64,000 bases of DNA from Ornithinibacillus xuwenensis (GCF_039614845.1 NZ_JBDIML010000004.1:62001-126000); one strand, 5' to 3'. Shown: positions 18,174 through 27,872, numbered from the stretch's first letter. The notes: a model not told the origin generated them from the sequence alone. Program-made: numbers and translations.

Positions 18174-19567
18174 GAGGCTTAAATGAAGAGTGTGGCGTAT
18201 TTGGAATATGGGGACATGAAAAAGCAGCAGAATTAACTTATTATGGCCTCCATGCCCTGCAACATCGGGGTCAAGAAGGAGCAGGCGTTGTAACAACGAA
18301 TGGTCATGAGCTCAAGCTTCATAAAGGTCAAGGGCTTGTAAATGATGTCTTCAAGCGAGTTGACTTCTCAAAACTTAGTGGGCATGCTGCAATTGGGCAT
18401 GTTCGCTATGCGACACAGGGAGACAGAACTATTGATAATGTTCAGCCATTATTATTCCGTTCTCAGGCAGGAAGTATGGCGCTCGCACATAATGGAAATA
18501 TCATGAATGCTTATAAGCTTCGCGGCGAATTAGAGGATGCGGGAAGTATCTTGCAAACATCCTCTGATACGGAAGTACTTGCACATTTAATCAAGCGAAA
18601 TGGCACGCTAGATTCATTGGAAGCAATTAAGGATGCGCTACGTCAATTAGTGGGGGCATATGCATTTATTCTATTGAAGGAAAACAAAATGCATGTTGCA
18701 TTAGACCCAAGAGGGCTACGACCACTGTCAATTGGTAGATTAGGAGATGCTTATGTTGTAGCCTCTGAAACATGTGCATTTGATATTATTGGTGCTACGT
18801 ATGAACGAGAAGTCTTACCTGGTGAGCTGCTAACATTTACGGATATGGGGGTGGAATCAACTCGATTTGACCAACAAGAAAAACGGGCATTATGTGCAAT
18901 GGAATATGTATATTTTTCCCGTCCAGATAGTGATTTAAACCATGTGAATGTTCATGCCTCCCGGAAGCGAATGGGGATAGAGCTAGCAAAGGAATCCCCA
19001 GTGGAAGCAGATGTTGTTACTGGGGTGCCCGATTCAAGTATTTCAGCAGCGATTGGATATGCGGAGCAGAGTGGGATTCCATATGAAATTGGACTTATTA
19101 AAAACCGCTATACTGGCAGAACCTTTATTCAGCCTTCTCAAGAACTGCGTGAGCTCGGTGTGAAAATGAAACTATCTCCAGTACGTGGAATTGTAGAAGG
19201 AAAACGTGTAATCATGATTGATGACTCCATCGTACGTGGTACAACAAGTAAGCGGATCGTTCGTATGCTAAAGGATGCTGGAGCAAAGGAAGTTCATGTT
19301 CGCATTGCTTCACCAGCAATTACTAATCCATGCTATTACGGTATTGATATGTCGACAAAGCAGGAGCTGATTGCAGCTAATTATTCAATAGAAGAAATGT
19401 GTCAGCTAATTGGAGCGGATAGTGTTGCTTACCTATCGAGTGAGGGGTTAGAAAAAGCAATTGTGACTGAGGATACGATAAATCAAGGTGTCTGTATGGC
19501 TTGTATGACAGGAACTTACCCAGTTACGGAAAGCGGTCAATTAGAGATTTCATATACGAAATGTTAA
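18158..19567 (+). CDS. purF: Amidophosphoribosyltransferase
   Basis: 469 residues; commits PRPP to purine synthesis by making phosphoribosylamine from glutamine. The chosen ATG gives an 11-residue propeptide (MLAEIRGLNEE) before nucleophile Cys12, as in B. subtilis PurF, where it is cleaved off. The Fe-S cluster cysteines characteristic of the B. subtilis type are visible in ALCAME, NPCYYG and GVCMAC. The PRPP loop is VIMIDDSIVRGTT near 345. It starts 16 bp inside purL, behind a GGAAAGGGG site. Confidence 0.97.
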   Translation: MLAEIRGLNEECGVFGIWGHEKAAELTYYGLHALQHRGQEGAGVVTTNGHELKLHKGQGLVNDVFKRVDFSKLSGHAAIGHVRYATQGDRTIDNVQPLLFRSQAGSMALAHNGNIMNAYKLRGELEDAGSILQTSSDTEVLAHLIKRNGTLDSLEAIKDALRQLVGAYAFILLKENKMHVALDPRGLRPLSIGRLGDAYVVASETCAFDIIGATYEREVLPGELLTFTDMGVESTRFDQQEKRALCAMEYVYFSRPDSDLNHVNVHASRKRMGIELAKESPVEADVVTGVPDSSISAAIGYAEQSGIPYEIGLIKNRYTGRTFIQPSQELRELGVKMKLSPVRGIVEGKRVIMIDDSIVRGTTSKRIVRMLKDAGAKEVHVRIASPAITNPCYYGIDMSTKQELIAANYSIEEMCQLIGADSVAYLSSEGLEKAIVTEDTINQGVCMACMTGTYPVTESGQLEISYTKC

Positions 19568-19584
19568 GTAAAGAGGGTGTCAAT

Positions 19585-20607
19585 GTGTCGAACGTGTATA
19601 AAGCGGCCGGAGTCGATGTAGAAGCAGGCTATGAGGCTGTTGAACGAATGAAAAAGCATATTGCAAAAACGACAAGGCCAGAAGTGCTTGGGGGAATTGG
19701 TGCTTTTGCCGGATTATTTGAGCTTACATCTTTTACGTATAAGGAGCCGGTGTTAGTCTCTGGAACAGATGGCGTTGGAACGAAATTAAAGCTTGCTTTT
19801 CAACTAGATAAACATGATACGGTTGGAATCGATTTAGTTGCAATGTGTGTGAATGATATCGTCGCTCAAGGAGCACAACCGCTTTTTTTCTTAGATTATA
19901 TTGCATGTGGCAAAAACAATCCGGCACAAATTGAACAGATTGTCGCTGGAATTGCAGAAGGCTGTACGATAGCAGGCGCTGCTTTAATAGGAGGAGAAAC
20001 TGCGGAAATGCCTGGTATGTATGGTGATAATGAATATGACCTAGCTGGGTTTGTAGTGGGAATTGCGGAAAAAGAAAAGCTTGTAACAGGAGCCACCATT
20101 AAATCTGGAGATGTAGTAATCGGTCTTCCTTCAAGTGGAATCCATTCGAATGGTTATTCTTTAGTTCGTAAGCTTATACATGGTATCGACTTATCAAAAG
20201 TACCTGAAGGATTATCTAAAACAATTGCAGATTGGTTAATAGAACCAACCAAAATCTATGCAAAGCCTGTAAATCGCTTAATGAAACAGTTGGATGTAAG
20301 AGGGATTTCTCATATAACTGGCGGTGGATTCTATGAAAATATACCAAGGATGCTCCCTGCTGGCTTAGGTGTAGAGGTAGAATATGCAAGCTGGGAGATT
20401 CCAGAGATCTTCACTTTTCTTCAAGAAAAAGGCGAGCTTTCGACTAAAGAGATGTTTGGTATTTTCAATATGGGTATCGGAATGGCAATAGTCGTTTCGG
20501 AAAAGGATGCAAATATAGCATTAGCTATATTAGAAGAAGCAGGAGAAAAGGCATCCATAATCGGTCAGGTTATCCCAAAAGAAGGGGTACACTTTCAAGA
20601 TGAATAA
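19585..20607 (+). CDS. purM: Phosphoribosylformylglycinamidine cyclo-ligase (AIR synthetase)
   Basis: 341 residues; closes FGAM to AIR using ATP. Motifs are YKAAGVDVEAGYEAV at the N-terminus, SGTDGVGTKLKLAF near 58, and GGETAEMPGMY near 140. GTG 19585 is chosen because GAGGGTG lies 7 bases upstream and because the protein then begins like B. subtilis PurM; the frame is open further upstream across the purF end but has no ribosome site. It overlaps purN by 8 bp. Confidence 0.95.
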   Translation: MSNVYKAAGVDVEAGYEAVERMKKHIAKTTRPEVLGGIGAFAGLFELTSFTYKEPVLVSGTDGVGTKLKLAFQLDKHDTVGIDLVAMCVNDIVAQGAQPLFFLDYIACGKNNPAQIEQIVAGIAEGCTIAGAALIGGETAEMPGMYGDNEYDLAGFVVGIAEKEKLVTGATIKSGDVVIGLPSSGIHSNGYSLVRKLIHGIDLSKVPEGLSKTIADWLIEPTKIYAKPVNRLMKQLDVRGISHITGGGFYENIPRMLPAGLGVEVEYASWEIPEIFTFLQEKGELSTKEMFGIFNMGIGMAIVVSEKDANIALAILEEAGEKASIIGQVIPKEGVHFQDE

Positions 20608-21175
20608 AGTGAAGGCGGCTGTTTTTGCATCTGGTAATGGAAGTAACTTTGAAGCAATAATGAAGCATGAGAAATTGGCGTGTGATGTCGTCCTACTAGT
20701 CTGTGACAAGCCTGGCGCTAGTGTAATAGAAAAGGCATCCTCCTATAGTGTTCAAACGTTTGTTTTAAATCCAGAAGACTTCGAATCGAAGGGGAAATAT
20801 GAGGAAGAAATTTTAATTAAGCTTGAACAGGAAGGTGTCGAATGGATTTTTTTAGCGGGGTATATGCGTATCGCTGGAGAAACGCTTTTACATGCCTATG
20901 AAAGAAAGATTATGAACATTCATCCTTCTTTATTACCTGCATTCCCAGGGAAGGATGCAATAGGGCAAGCCTTTCGTGCTGGTGTAGCCGTAACAGGGGT
21001 CACAGTCCATTTTATCGATGAAGGTGTAGATACGGGACCAATCATTGCCCAGGAGCAGGTTGAAATATTCCCTGAAGATACGGAAGAGTTGCTGAAGATT
21101 CGTATTCAGAAGGTAGAGCATGTACTATACCCAACGGTTATTAATAGCATATTACTATCAGATAAAATGGAGTAA
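20600..21175 (+). CDS. purN: Phosphoribosylglycinamide formyltransferase (10-formyl-THF)
   Basis: 191 residues; transfers a formyl group from 10-formyltetrahydrofolate to GAR. It shows the N-terminal AVFASGNGSNFEAI, the catalytic NIHPSLLPAFPG near 105 and GVTVHFIDEGVDTGPII near 132, with catalytic Asn, His and Asp all present. The ATG lies inside the end of purM. A 70-bp spacer, the longest in the operon, follows before purH and shows no hairpin or promoter I can support. Confidence 0.96.
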   Translation: MNKVKAAVFASGNGSNFEAIMKHEKLACDVVLLVCDKPGASVIEKASSYSVQTFVLNPEDFESKGKYEEEILIKLEQEGVEWIFLAGYMRIAGETLLHAYERKIMNIHPSLLPAFPGKDAIGQAFRAGVAVTGVTVHFIDEGVDTGPIIAQEQVEIFPEDTEELLKIRIQKVEHVLYPTVINSILLSDKME

Positions 21176-21245
21176 TTTCTTAGCGTATGTGATCATCAAC
21201 CAAGCCTTATTCAACTAATAAATTCAGATAGTGAGGAGTCTTACC

Positions 21246-22778
21246 ATGAAAAAACGTGCATTAATCAGTGTCTCTGATAAGCAGCATATAGTTGAATTTG
21301 CCCAGGGATTAGTAGCACTAGATTATGAGATTGTTTCGACAGGGGGCACATTACGAGTGCTTCAGGATGCAGGAGTACCGGCAATCGCCATTGATCAAGT
21401 TACAGGCTTTCCTGAAATTTTAGATGGACGTGTAAAGACTTTACACCCGTTTGTACATGGTGGCTTACTAGCAAAACGATCGAATCCAGAACACCAAAAA
21501 CAGATGGAAGATAACAATATTGAGCCCATTGATATCGTTGTTGTAAACCTTTATCCGTTTAAGCAAACACTTGAAAAAGACAATGTAAGTAAAGAAGAAA
21601 TCATTGAAAATATTGATATCGGTGGACCGACGATGTTACGCTCTGCTGCAAAGAATTTTGCAGATGTAATGGTTGTAGTGGATCCAGAGGATTATGGCAC
21701 TATACTCGAAGGGTTAACGACAAACACAGTGGACTTGGAATATCGGCAACAATTAGCAGCAAAAGTGTTTCGGCATACAGCAAACTATGACGCAATGATT
21801 GCTAATTATTTTGCCGTGGAAACAAAAGAAAAATTTCCAGAAACGTACACAGTGACCTACGAAAAAGTGCAATCGTTACGTTATGGGGAGAATCCTCACC
21901 AAGAAGCTGCATTCTACAAGAGCCCACTGCAAAGAGGAATGAGTTTAGCTACCGCAAAGCAGCTTCATGGTAAGGAGCTTTCCTATAATAATATCCAAGA
22001 TGCAAATGCTGCTTTAGAAATTTTAGCAGAATACGACGAGCCAACTGCAGTTGCTGTCAAACATATGAATCCTTGTGGTATTGGTGTAGCTGAAACCATT
22101 TCGGATGCCTTTCAAATCGCATTTGACGCGGATCCAATCTCTATATTTGGCGGGATTGTAGCGTTAAACGATGAAGTTGATTCACCTACAGCTGAAAAAT
22201 TAAGTGATATATTCCTAGAAATTGTTCTTGCACCTAGCTTTTCTGAAAAGGCATTAGAGATTTTAACACGGAAGAAGAATATACGATTATTAACAGTTGA
22301 AATGACTGCTAAGGATGAAGCTAGCTACAAGCTTACTACCGTTGATGGTGGTTTGTTAATTCAAAGCAGAGATGGTGGTCGTGTGTCAGCGGATGAATTA
22401 TCAGTCGTGACAAAACGTGCTCCATCAGACAAAGAATTAGAAGATTTATTATTTGCTTGGAAAGCTGTGAAGCATGTGAAGTCAAATGCAATTGTACTGG
22501 CGAAAAACAATCAAACGATTGGTATTGGTGCAGGGCAGATGAACCGAGTTGGTGCTGCAAAAATTGCAATTGAGCAAGCGGGTAATCATGCAAATGAATC
22601 AGTAATGGCTTCTGACGCATTTTTCCCAATGCCTGATACTGTGGAGGAAGCAGCAAAAGCAGGGGTAACGGCTATTATTCAGCCTGGTGGTTCAAAACGT
22701 GATCAGGATTCCATTGAGGCTTGTGATAAATATGGTATCACTATGGTATTCACAGGAATGCGTCATTTCAAACATTAA
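21246..22778 (+). CDS. purH: Bifunctional AICAR transformylase / IMP cyclohydrolase
   Basis: 510 residues; catalyses the last two steps to IMP. The N-terminal cyclohydrolase (about 1-195) begins KKRALISVSDKQ and has FPEILDGRVKTLHP near 58. The C-terminal transformylase (from about 200) contains RYGENPHQ and the catalytic VKHMNPCGIG near 265. ATG 21246 follows GTGAGGAG at the right distance; an in-frame upstream codon without spacing to a ribosome site was rejected. Confidence 0.97.
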   Translation: MKKRALISVSDKQHIVEFAQGLVALDYEIVSTGGTLRVLQDAGVPAIAIDQVTGFPEILDGRVKTLHPFVHGGLLAKRSNPEHQKQMEDNNIEPIDIVVVNLYPFKQTLEKDNVSKEEIIENIDIGGPTMLRSAAKNFADVMVVVDPEDYGTILEGLTTNTVDLEYRQQLAAKVFRHTANYDAMIANYFAVETKEKFPETYTVTYEKVQSLRYGENPHQEAAFYKSPLQRGMSLATAKQLHGKELSYNNIQDANAALEILAEYDEPTAVAVKHMNPCGIGVAETISDAFQIAFDADPISIFGGIVALNDEVDSPTAEKLSDIFLEIVLAPSFSEKALEILTRKKNIRLLTVEMTAKDEASYKLTTVDGGLLIQSRDGGRVSADELSVVTKRAPSDKELEDLLFAWKAVKHVKSNAIVLAKNNQTIGIGAGQMNRVGAAKIAIEQAGNHANESVMASDAFFPMPDTVEEAAKAGVTAIIQPGGSKRDQDSIEACDKYGITMVFTGMRHFKH

Positions 22779-22792
22779 AGAGGGGGCCTTTG

Positions 22793-24058
22793 ATGAACGT
22801 ATTAGTGATTGGTCGTGGCGGTCGTGAGCATAGTATCGTAAAGAAGCTATCTGAAAGTAAACAGGTAGAGAGCCTGTTTGTAGCACCAGGAAATGTAGGA
22901 ATGGCAAAGCAAGCATCTTGTGTAGCTATTGAGGAAACTGAGAGCATTAGACTGATAGGTTTTGCCAAAGAGAATAATATTGACCTAACAATTATAGGAC
23001 CAGAGAACCCGTTGCTAAATGGATTAGCTAACCAATTTTTGGAGGCGGGATTACGAGTATATGCTCCAACAAAGGAAGCAGCATTAATTGAAGGAAGTAA
23101 GAGTTTTGCAAAGGAATTCATGAAGAAACATCAAATTCCAACTGCTGACTACGAAACCTTTACAGATCCAGAAGCTGCTAAAAGCTACATAACAAAAAAA
23201 GGAACACCAATTGTCATCAAAGCAGATGGTCTAGCAGCTGGAAAAGGTGTTGTTGTTGCGGCTACGAAAGAAGTAGCGTTTCAAGCTATAGAGGATATGC
23301 TAGTTTCAAAGGCATTTTCAGATGCAGGGGCAAAAGTAGTAGTAGAGGAATTTCTAACAGGAAGCGAATTTTCCTTAATGGCGTTTGTGCACGGCGAGAA
23401 TGTCTACCCAATGATTCCAGCACGTGACCACAAACGTGCCTTTGATGACGATGCGGGTCCCAATACTGGTGGGATGGGTGCCTATGCACCTGTTCCAGAT
23501 ATAACCGACGATGCAATTGCGTTTGCTACAAAGCATATTTTACACAGGGCTGCTACTGGTTTAGTGGAAGAAGGCAGAGCATTTACCGGGATATTATATG
23601 CAGGTCTCATGATGACAGAAGCAGGACCTAAGGTAATTGAGTTTAATGCTCGATTTGGAGATCCTGAAACACAAGTGATTCTGCCCTTACTAAAAAATGA
23701 TCTCGATCAGGTCATGCTAGACGTGTTGGATGGAAAGGACCCAGCGCTAGACTGGGAGGAACAAGTTTGTCTAGGTGTTGTTCTTGCTTCAGAGGGATAT
23801 CCTGGTCCCTATGCGAAAGGTGTTGCCGTGCCAAATGTAGAAGCGGATCAAGAGACCTTCACAGTTTATGCTGGAGTAGATGAATCAGCGAGTGGCTATC
23901 TATCAGATGGCGGTCGGGTACTACTAGTAGGTGCAAAAGGCATTACATTAACAGAAGCAAGGAAACGAGTATATGAGCGTTTAGAGTCAAATGTTGATAC
24001 CAACGGATTTTTCTACCGTTCGGACATAGGTAAATCGAGAGAAGACGTCCTGAAATAG
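22793..24058 (+). CDS. purD: Phosphoribosylamine-glycine ligase (GAR synthetase)
   Basis: 421-residue ATP-grasp enzyme joining phosphoribosylamine and glycine. It shows N-terminal MNVLVIGRGGREHSI, KADGLAAGKGVVVA near 145 and the family signature RFGDPETQVILPLL near 285. ATG 22793 lies 6 bases after AGAGGGGG. Last gene of the pur operon: an intrinsic terminator begins inside its final codons. Confidence 0.97.
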   Translation: MNVLVIGRGGREHSIVKKLSESKQVESLFVAPGNVGMAKQASCVAIEETESIRLIGFAKENNIDLTIIGPENPLLNGLANQFLEAGLRVYAPTKEAALIEGSKSFAKEFMKKHQIPTADYETFTDPEAAKSYITKKGTPIVIKADGLAAGKGVVVAATKEVAFQAIEDMLVSKAFSDAGAKVVVEEFLTGSEFSLMAFVHGENVYPMIPARDHKRAFDDDAGPNTGGMGAYAPVPDITDDAIAFATKHILHRAATGLVEEGRAFTGILYAGLMMTEAGPKVIEFNARFGDPETQVILPLLKNDLDQVMLDVLDGKDPALDWEEQVCLGVVLASEGYPGPYAKGVAVPNVEADQETFTVYAGVDESASGYLSDGGRVLLVGAKGITLTEARKRVYERLESNVDTNGFFYRSDIGKSREDVLK

Positions 24059-24071
24059 GGGCGTCTTTATT
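24042..24071 (+). terminator. Terminator of the pur operon
   Basis: AAGACGTCC ... GGGGCGTCTT stem with a TGAAATA loop, followed by a T-rich tail. The 5' arm is coding sequence of purD, and the stop codon lies next to the loop. Confidence 0.85.
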
Positions 24072-24123
24072 TGCTTGGAGGACTGATGATCCGAATATGC
24101 AGGCAGCGTTAAACTTGTATTTA

Positions 24124-24233
24124 GCCGAATTGTTGTGTGGGACAGCCGGAATGCAGCGGAAAGCGCCGAATTACCGTGCTCAATGGCCGGATTCGAGAGA
24201 TAAGCCCGAAATCTGCTACCCAATCGCAGAATT
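24124..24233. repeat. Six-copy phased array of a GCCGAATT-like motif
   Basis: Degenerate copies begin at 24124 (GCCGAATT), 24145 (GCCGGAAT), 24165 (GCCGAATT), 24186 (GCCGGATT), about 24205 (CCCGAAAT) and 24226 (GCAGAATT), at steps of 20-21 bp. Sequence between copies is not conserved and the local GC content exceeds that of flanking DNA. The array fills most of the 322-base gap between purD and the adenine deaminase-like gene. It has the same architecture as the array at 8177-8289 but a different core. The function is unknown. Confidence 0.8.
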
Positions 24234-24380
24234 CCTATCACAAATAAGCCTCCCTCCCCAAACATCCTAAGCAGCTACATAACTGTCACATAATTTTCAC
24301 TGCACTTAACAAAAACTTTACAGTAATAAAGCGTGAATTGTGTTACAATTGTAAAAACTGAAATTTTGGAGAGTTGCCTT

Positions 24381-26120
24381 ATGCTAGAGAACGGTTATTG
24401 GAGAAATTATGAGCTACGTAAGCATGTTAAGGTTGTGGAGGGTAAGGAAGCCCCAACCTTAGTATTGAAAAATGCGACGTATTTAAATATGTATTTGAAG
24501 CAGTGGACTACGGCGAATATATGGATCTATCATGATCGAATTGTTTATGTTGGAGAGAATATGCCGGCAGAAAATAAAGATACTGAAATAGTAGATTGTG
24601 AAGGGAAATATGTTGTTCCTGGTTATATGGAGCCTCATGCCCATCCGTTTCAATTATACAATCCTGAAATATTAGCAAGACATGCTGGTAAATTTGGGAC
24701 AACAACATTAGTAAATGATAACTTATCATGGCTTTTTTTGTTAGAAAAAAAGAAAGCGTTTTCTATTATTGCGGACTTTGATAAACTACCAATTTCGATG
24801 TACTGGTGGTCGCGCTATGATCCGCAAACAGCATTACATAATGAAGAAGAAATATTTAATACACATGATATGATGGAATGGTTATCACATCCATCTGTTA
24901 TCCAAGGTGGCGAGCTAACAGGTTGGCCAAGTCTATTATCTGGTGATGATCGATTACTTTATTGGATTCAAGAAACGAAGCGAAAGGGAAAGCCAGTTGA
25001 AGGTCACCTACCTGGGGCATCAGAATATACATTGACCAAGCTTAAGCTTCTTGGGGTGAGTGCTGATCATGAGTCTATTTCGGGTAAGGATGTTATGAAT
25101 CGACTTGCGTTAGGTTATCAGGTCGGTTTACGATACTCCTCTATTCGTCCAGACTTACCACAATTGCTAGAGGAAATTGTTGAAGCAGGAATTAAGAATT
25201 ATGATCATTTGACAATGACAACCGATGGTGGAACACCGGGATTTTACGAGAACGGATTAATGAATGTGTGTATTGATATTGCAATTCAAAAAGGTGTGCC
25301 AATAGAAGAAGCATATCGTATGGCGTCTTTTAATGTGGCAAAGCATTTCCATTTAGAGGAGCAGCTTGGATGTATAGCGCCAGGCCGTATTGCCAATATT
25401 AATATATTACAAGCGAAGGACAATCCACATCCAGAAAGCGTGCTAGCAAAAGGAGTTTGGATTGTAAGGGATGGTACGGAACAAGAATATTCATCTAGTA
25501 TTAACTGGGAAAGCTATGGCCTAAAGCCACTCACATTTGATTGGGATATGGAGATAAGTGATTTGCAATTTTCGATTCCGATTGGATTAGATATGATAAA
25601 TGATGTGATTATAAAGCCATATGCTATCCAAGCTGATGTCACAGTCGAAAAACTGCCAGATAATCGAGATGATGCATTCTTACTATTATTAGATAAGAAT
25701 GGAAAGTGGCGTGTGAATACAACTATACGTGGATTTACGAAAAATCTAGGAGGTCTAGTAAGCTCGTTCTCACAAACAGGAGATTTTGTATTCGTTGGGA
25801 AAAGTAAACAAGATATGCTGCTGGCCGGGAAACGTCTGAAGGAGATTGGTGGCGGCATTGTGCTTGTCCATGACGGTGAAATAATTGCCGAAATACCTTT
25901 ATTATTAGGTGGGAAATTGTTTGCTGGTAGTATGGATGAATTAATTGAAAAAGAGAAGAGCTTGAAAGATAAGCTGATTGAATTTGGTTACCGATTTAAC
26001 GACCCAATCTATAGTATTCTATTTTTGTCATCGACACATCTACCTTATATTCGAATAACCCAAGAAGGTATTATAGATATCAAAAAGAGAGAAGTGCTCT
26101 TCCCAGCAACCATGCGTTAA
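24381..26120 (+). CDS. yerA: Adenine deaminase family protein (YerA-like)
   Basis: 579 residues of the amidohydrolase superfamily. Metal ligands are expected at His86 and His88 (EPHAHPFQ), with further adenine-deaminase landmarks EGHLPGA near 210, SADHES near 230 and TDGGTP near 285. The C-terminal half has the adenine deaminase tail domain (GGIVLVHDGEIIAEIPLLLGG split around residue 495). Family function is adenine to hypoxanthine plus ammonia, which would fit beside purine genes, but YerA-type proteins diverge from classical Ade and their substrate is not certain. ATG 24381 is preceded by GGAGAG. Confidence 0.87.
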   Translation: MLENGYWRNYELRKHVKVVEGKEAPTLVLKNATYLNMYLKQWTTANIWIYHDRIVYVGENMPAENKDTEIVDCEGKYVVPGYMEPHAHPFQLYNPEILARHAGKFGTTTLVNDNLSWLFLLEKKKAFSIIADFDKLPISMYWWSRYDPQTALHNEEEIFNTHDMMEWLSHPSVIQGGELTGWPSLLSGDDRLLYWIQETKRKGKPVEGHLPGASEYTLTKLKLLGVSADHESISGKDVMNRLALGYQVGLRYSSIRPDLPQLLEEIVEAGIKNYDHLTMTTDGGTPGFYENGLMNVCIDIAIQKGVPIEEAYRMASFNVAKHFHLEEQLGCIAPGRIANINILQAKDNPHPESVLAKGVWIVRDGTEQEYSSSINWESYGLKPLTFDWDMEISDLQFSIPIGLDMINDVIIKPYAIQADVTVEKLPDNRDDAFLLLLDKNGKWRVNTTIRGFTKNLGGLVSSFSQTGDFVFVGKSKQDMLLAGKRLKEIGGGIVLVHDGEIIAEIPLLLGGKLFAGSMDELIEKEKSLKDKLIEFGYRFNDPIYSILFLSSTHLPYIRITQEGIIDIKKREVLFPATMR

Positions 26121-26236
26121 CATATAATAGAATTATAAATCGTTTACGTGAACGTGGTATGATTGTCTTACATGTGTAATTTCACTTAATTCCAATAAGA
26201 CATAAACTATTTGACAGACTAGGGGTGTTGGAAAAT

Positions 26237-27301
26237 ATGAGAAAGCTTATTTTATTGTTATTCCTAAGCTTTGTACTTGTTGCTTGTGATGAAGATGCTA
26301 ATGATACACAAGACAATAAGGATGATGCTGAAAATGTGGTTGATACTGAGCAGGATGAGTCTGCGGAACCAGCAGAACCAGTATATGAAAATGTTTATCC
26401 ATTAACAGGGATTGGAACGAATGAACCAATAGATAATCGAATTGTTGGTGTTATGGTAAACAATCATGGGAATGCTCGACCACAGACAGGTCTATCGAAG
26501 GCTGACGTTGTTTTCGAAATTTTAGCAGAAGGCATGATTACAAGATTTCTTGCGTTGTATCATAGTGAACAACCAGAAGTTGTAGGTCCTGTACGAAGTG
26601 CAAGGGAGTATTATTTTGACCTAGCTGATCGTTATGGTGCATTATATGTTTATCATGGTGCTGCTAACTTTGTGAATGATATGCTGGATGATCGCGGAAT
26701 TGATCATATTGATGGTGCCCATTATGATAATGATGGATATTTATTTAAGCGAGAGTCCTTCCGAGTAGCTCCTCATAATTCATACTTACTTTTTAATCAT
26801 GTATACGATATCGCAACGGAATTAGGCTATGACGTTAAGGCAGATCATGCCCCAATGCCATTTTTAGAATCTGACGAAATAGCTGCTATTGATGGTGAAG
26901 CAGCAAGTCATGTTGAGATTGTCTATTCAAACAATCCTATGGAGATTGTTGAATATGAGTATGATGCATCTACGGAGAAATACACTCGCTATAATGACCG
27001 TGAAATGACAGTAGAGTTAAATACAGAAGAGCCAATTCAAGTAGATAATATCCTTATCGTAGAAACGCATCACGAAGTTTTTGATGATGCAGGACGCCGT
27101 GAAATTGATGTTTATTCAGGTGGTAATGCATACCTAATCCAAAAAGGAAAAGCACAACAACTACAATGGGAAAATCGAGACGGTAAAATTGTGCCTGTCA
27201 AGGATGGAAAGGTAGTTGGTTTTGTTCCGGGTAAAACTTGGATTAATGTTATCCCGACTAGTCCTGGTATGCAGGATTCAGTTACCATTACAGGAGAGTA
27301 G
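26237..27301 (+). CDS. yerB: DUF3048 lipoprotein YerB
   Basis: 354 residues. The signal peptide ends in a lipobox LVAC with lipidated Cys17, followed by an acidic Asp/Glu-rich linker (about 18-50) and the DUF3048 domains with GVMVNNHGNARPQTGLSKADVVFE in two conserved blocks. Function is unknown; the protein is predicted on the outer face of the membrane. ATG 26237 follows AGGGGTG; an upstream GTG in frame lies within that site. The gene order yerA-yerB-yerC matches B. subtilis. Confidence 0.92.
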   Translation: MRKLILLLFLSFVLVACDEDANDTQDNKDDAENVVDTEQDESAEPAEPVYENVYPLTGIGTNEPIDNRIVGVMVNNHGNARPQTGLSKADVVFEILAEGMITRFLALYHSEQPEVVGPVRSAREYYFDLADRYGALYVYHGAANFVNDMLDDRGIDHIDGAHYDNDGYLFKRESFRVAPHNSYLLFNHVYDIATELGYDVKADHAPMPFLESDEIAAIDGEAASHVEIVYSNNPMEIVEYEYDASTEKYTRYNDREMTVELNTEEPIQVDNILIVETHHEVFDDAGRREIDVYSGGNAYLIQKGKAQQLQWENRDGKIVPVKDGKVVGFVPGKTWINVIPTSPGMQDSVTITGE

Positions 27302-27319
27302 GGAGTAGGAGGAAACGTA

Positions 27320-27616
27320 ATGCAAATAGATAAATTACGAGGAGAACAATTGGACCAGCTATTTGATGCAATTCTATCACTTAAAGATCGAGAGGAATGC
27401 TATCGTTTTTTTGATGATATTGCAACAATGGGGGAAATCCAATCTTTGTCACAGCGCCTTCAGGTAGCGAAGATGCTGACAGAAGGTCGCACTTATAATG
27501 CGATTGAGAAGGAAACAAAGGCTTCTACCGCAACAATTTCTAGGGTTAGACGCTGTATTGATTATGGTAGTGAAGGATACAAGGTTGTATTAGAACGCAT
27601 TATGGACAATGAATAA
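27320..27616 (+). CDS. yerC: TrpR-like family transcriptional regulator YerC
   Basis: 98 residues of the TrpR/YerC/YecD family. The C-terminal helix-turn-helix is visible as YNAIEKETKASTATISRVRRCI near 62-83, preceded by a helical region (EIQSLSQRLQVAKML). The target genes are unknown. ATG follows TAGGAGG with 18 bp from the end of yerB, so the two are probably co-transcribed. A hairpin follows. Confidence 0.9.
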   Translation: MQIDKLRGEQLDQLFDAILSLKDREECYRFFDDIATMGEIQSLSQRLQVAKMLTEGRTYNAIEKETKASTATISRVRRCIDYGSEGYKVVLERIMDNE

Positions 27617-27649
27617 GAACCACGTGAATGAAATAGATGACATCGCATA

Positions 27650-27690
27650 AAGCCTGTATTCAAGAAGAATACAGGCTTTATAGTTATTTT
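27650..27690 (+). terminator. Hairpin terminator after yerC
   Basis: Perfect 13-bp stem AAAGCCTGTATTC/GAATACAGGCTTT with a five-base AAGAA loop. The T-tract is interrupted (TATAGTTATTTTT), so efficiency may be moderate. Confidence 0.7.
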
Positions 27691-27828
27691 TCAGAACTAC
27701 CTCCTTCAGAATATCTTTCTAAAATACTACGATTGCTGTGGAATTTTCCTGTAACTTACCAATCGACCATCGCCCTGAAAACTTCCCAAAAAAATCTCAC
27801 CATAATACTAAATTCCGCTATCTATTTT

Positions 27829-27837
27829 TGCTATAAT
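27829..27837 (+). promoter_or_regulatory. Extended -10 promoter before pcrB
   Basis: TGCTATAAT is a perfect extended -10 with no good -35 upstream. It lies 36 bp before the pcrB TTG start and would drive pcrB-pcrA-ligA-camS. Confidence 0.55.
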
Positions 27838-27872
27838 AAACTAATGGAATATGATGATGGAGGATTAGACCT

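Noticed and set aside
19501..19584. 28-codon N-terminal extension of PurM into purF
   Set aside because: No ribosome site upstream; GAGGGTG before GTG 19585 and the N-terminal match to known PurM decide the start.
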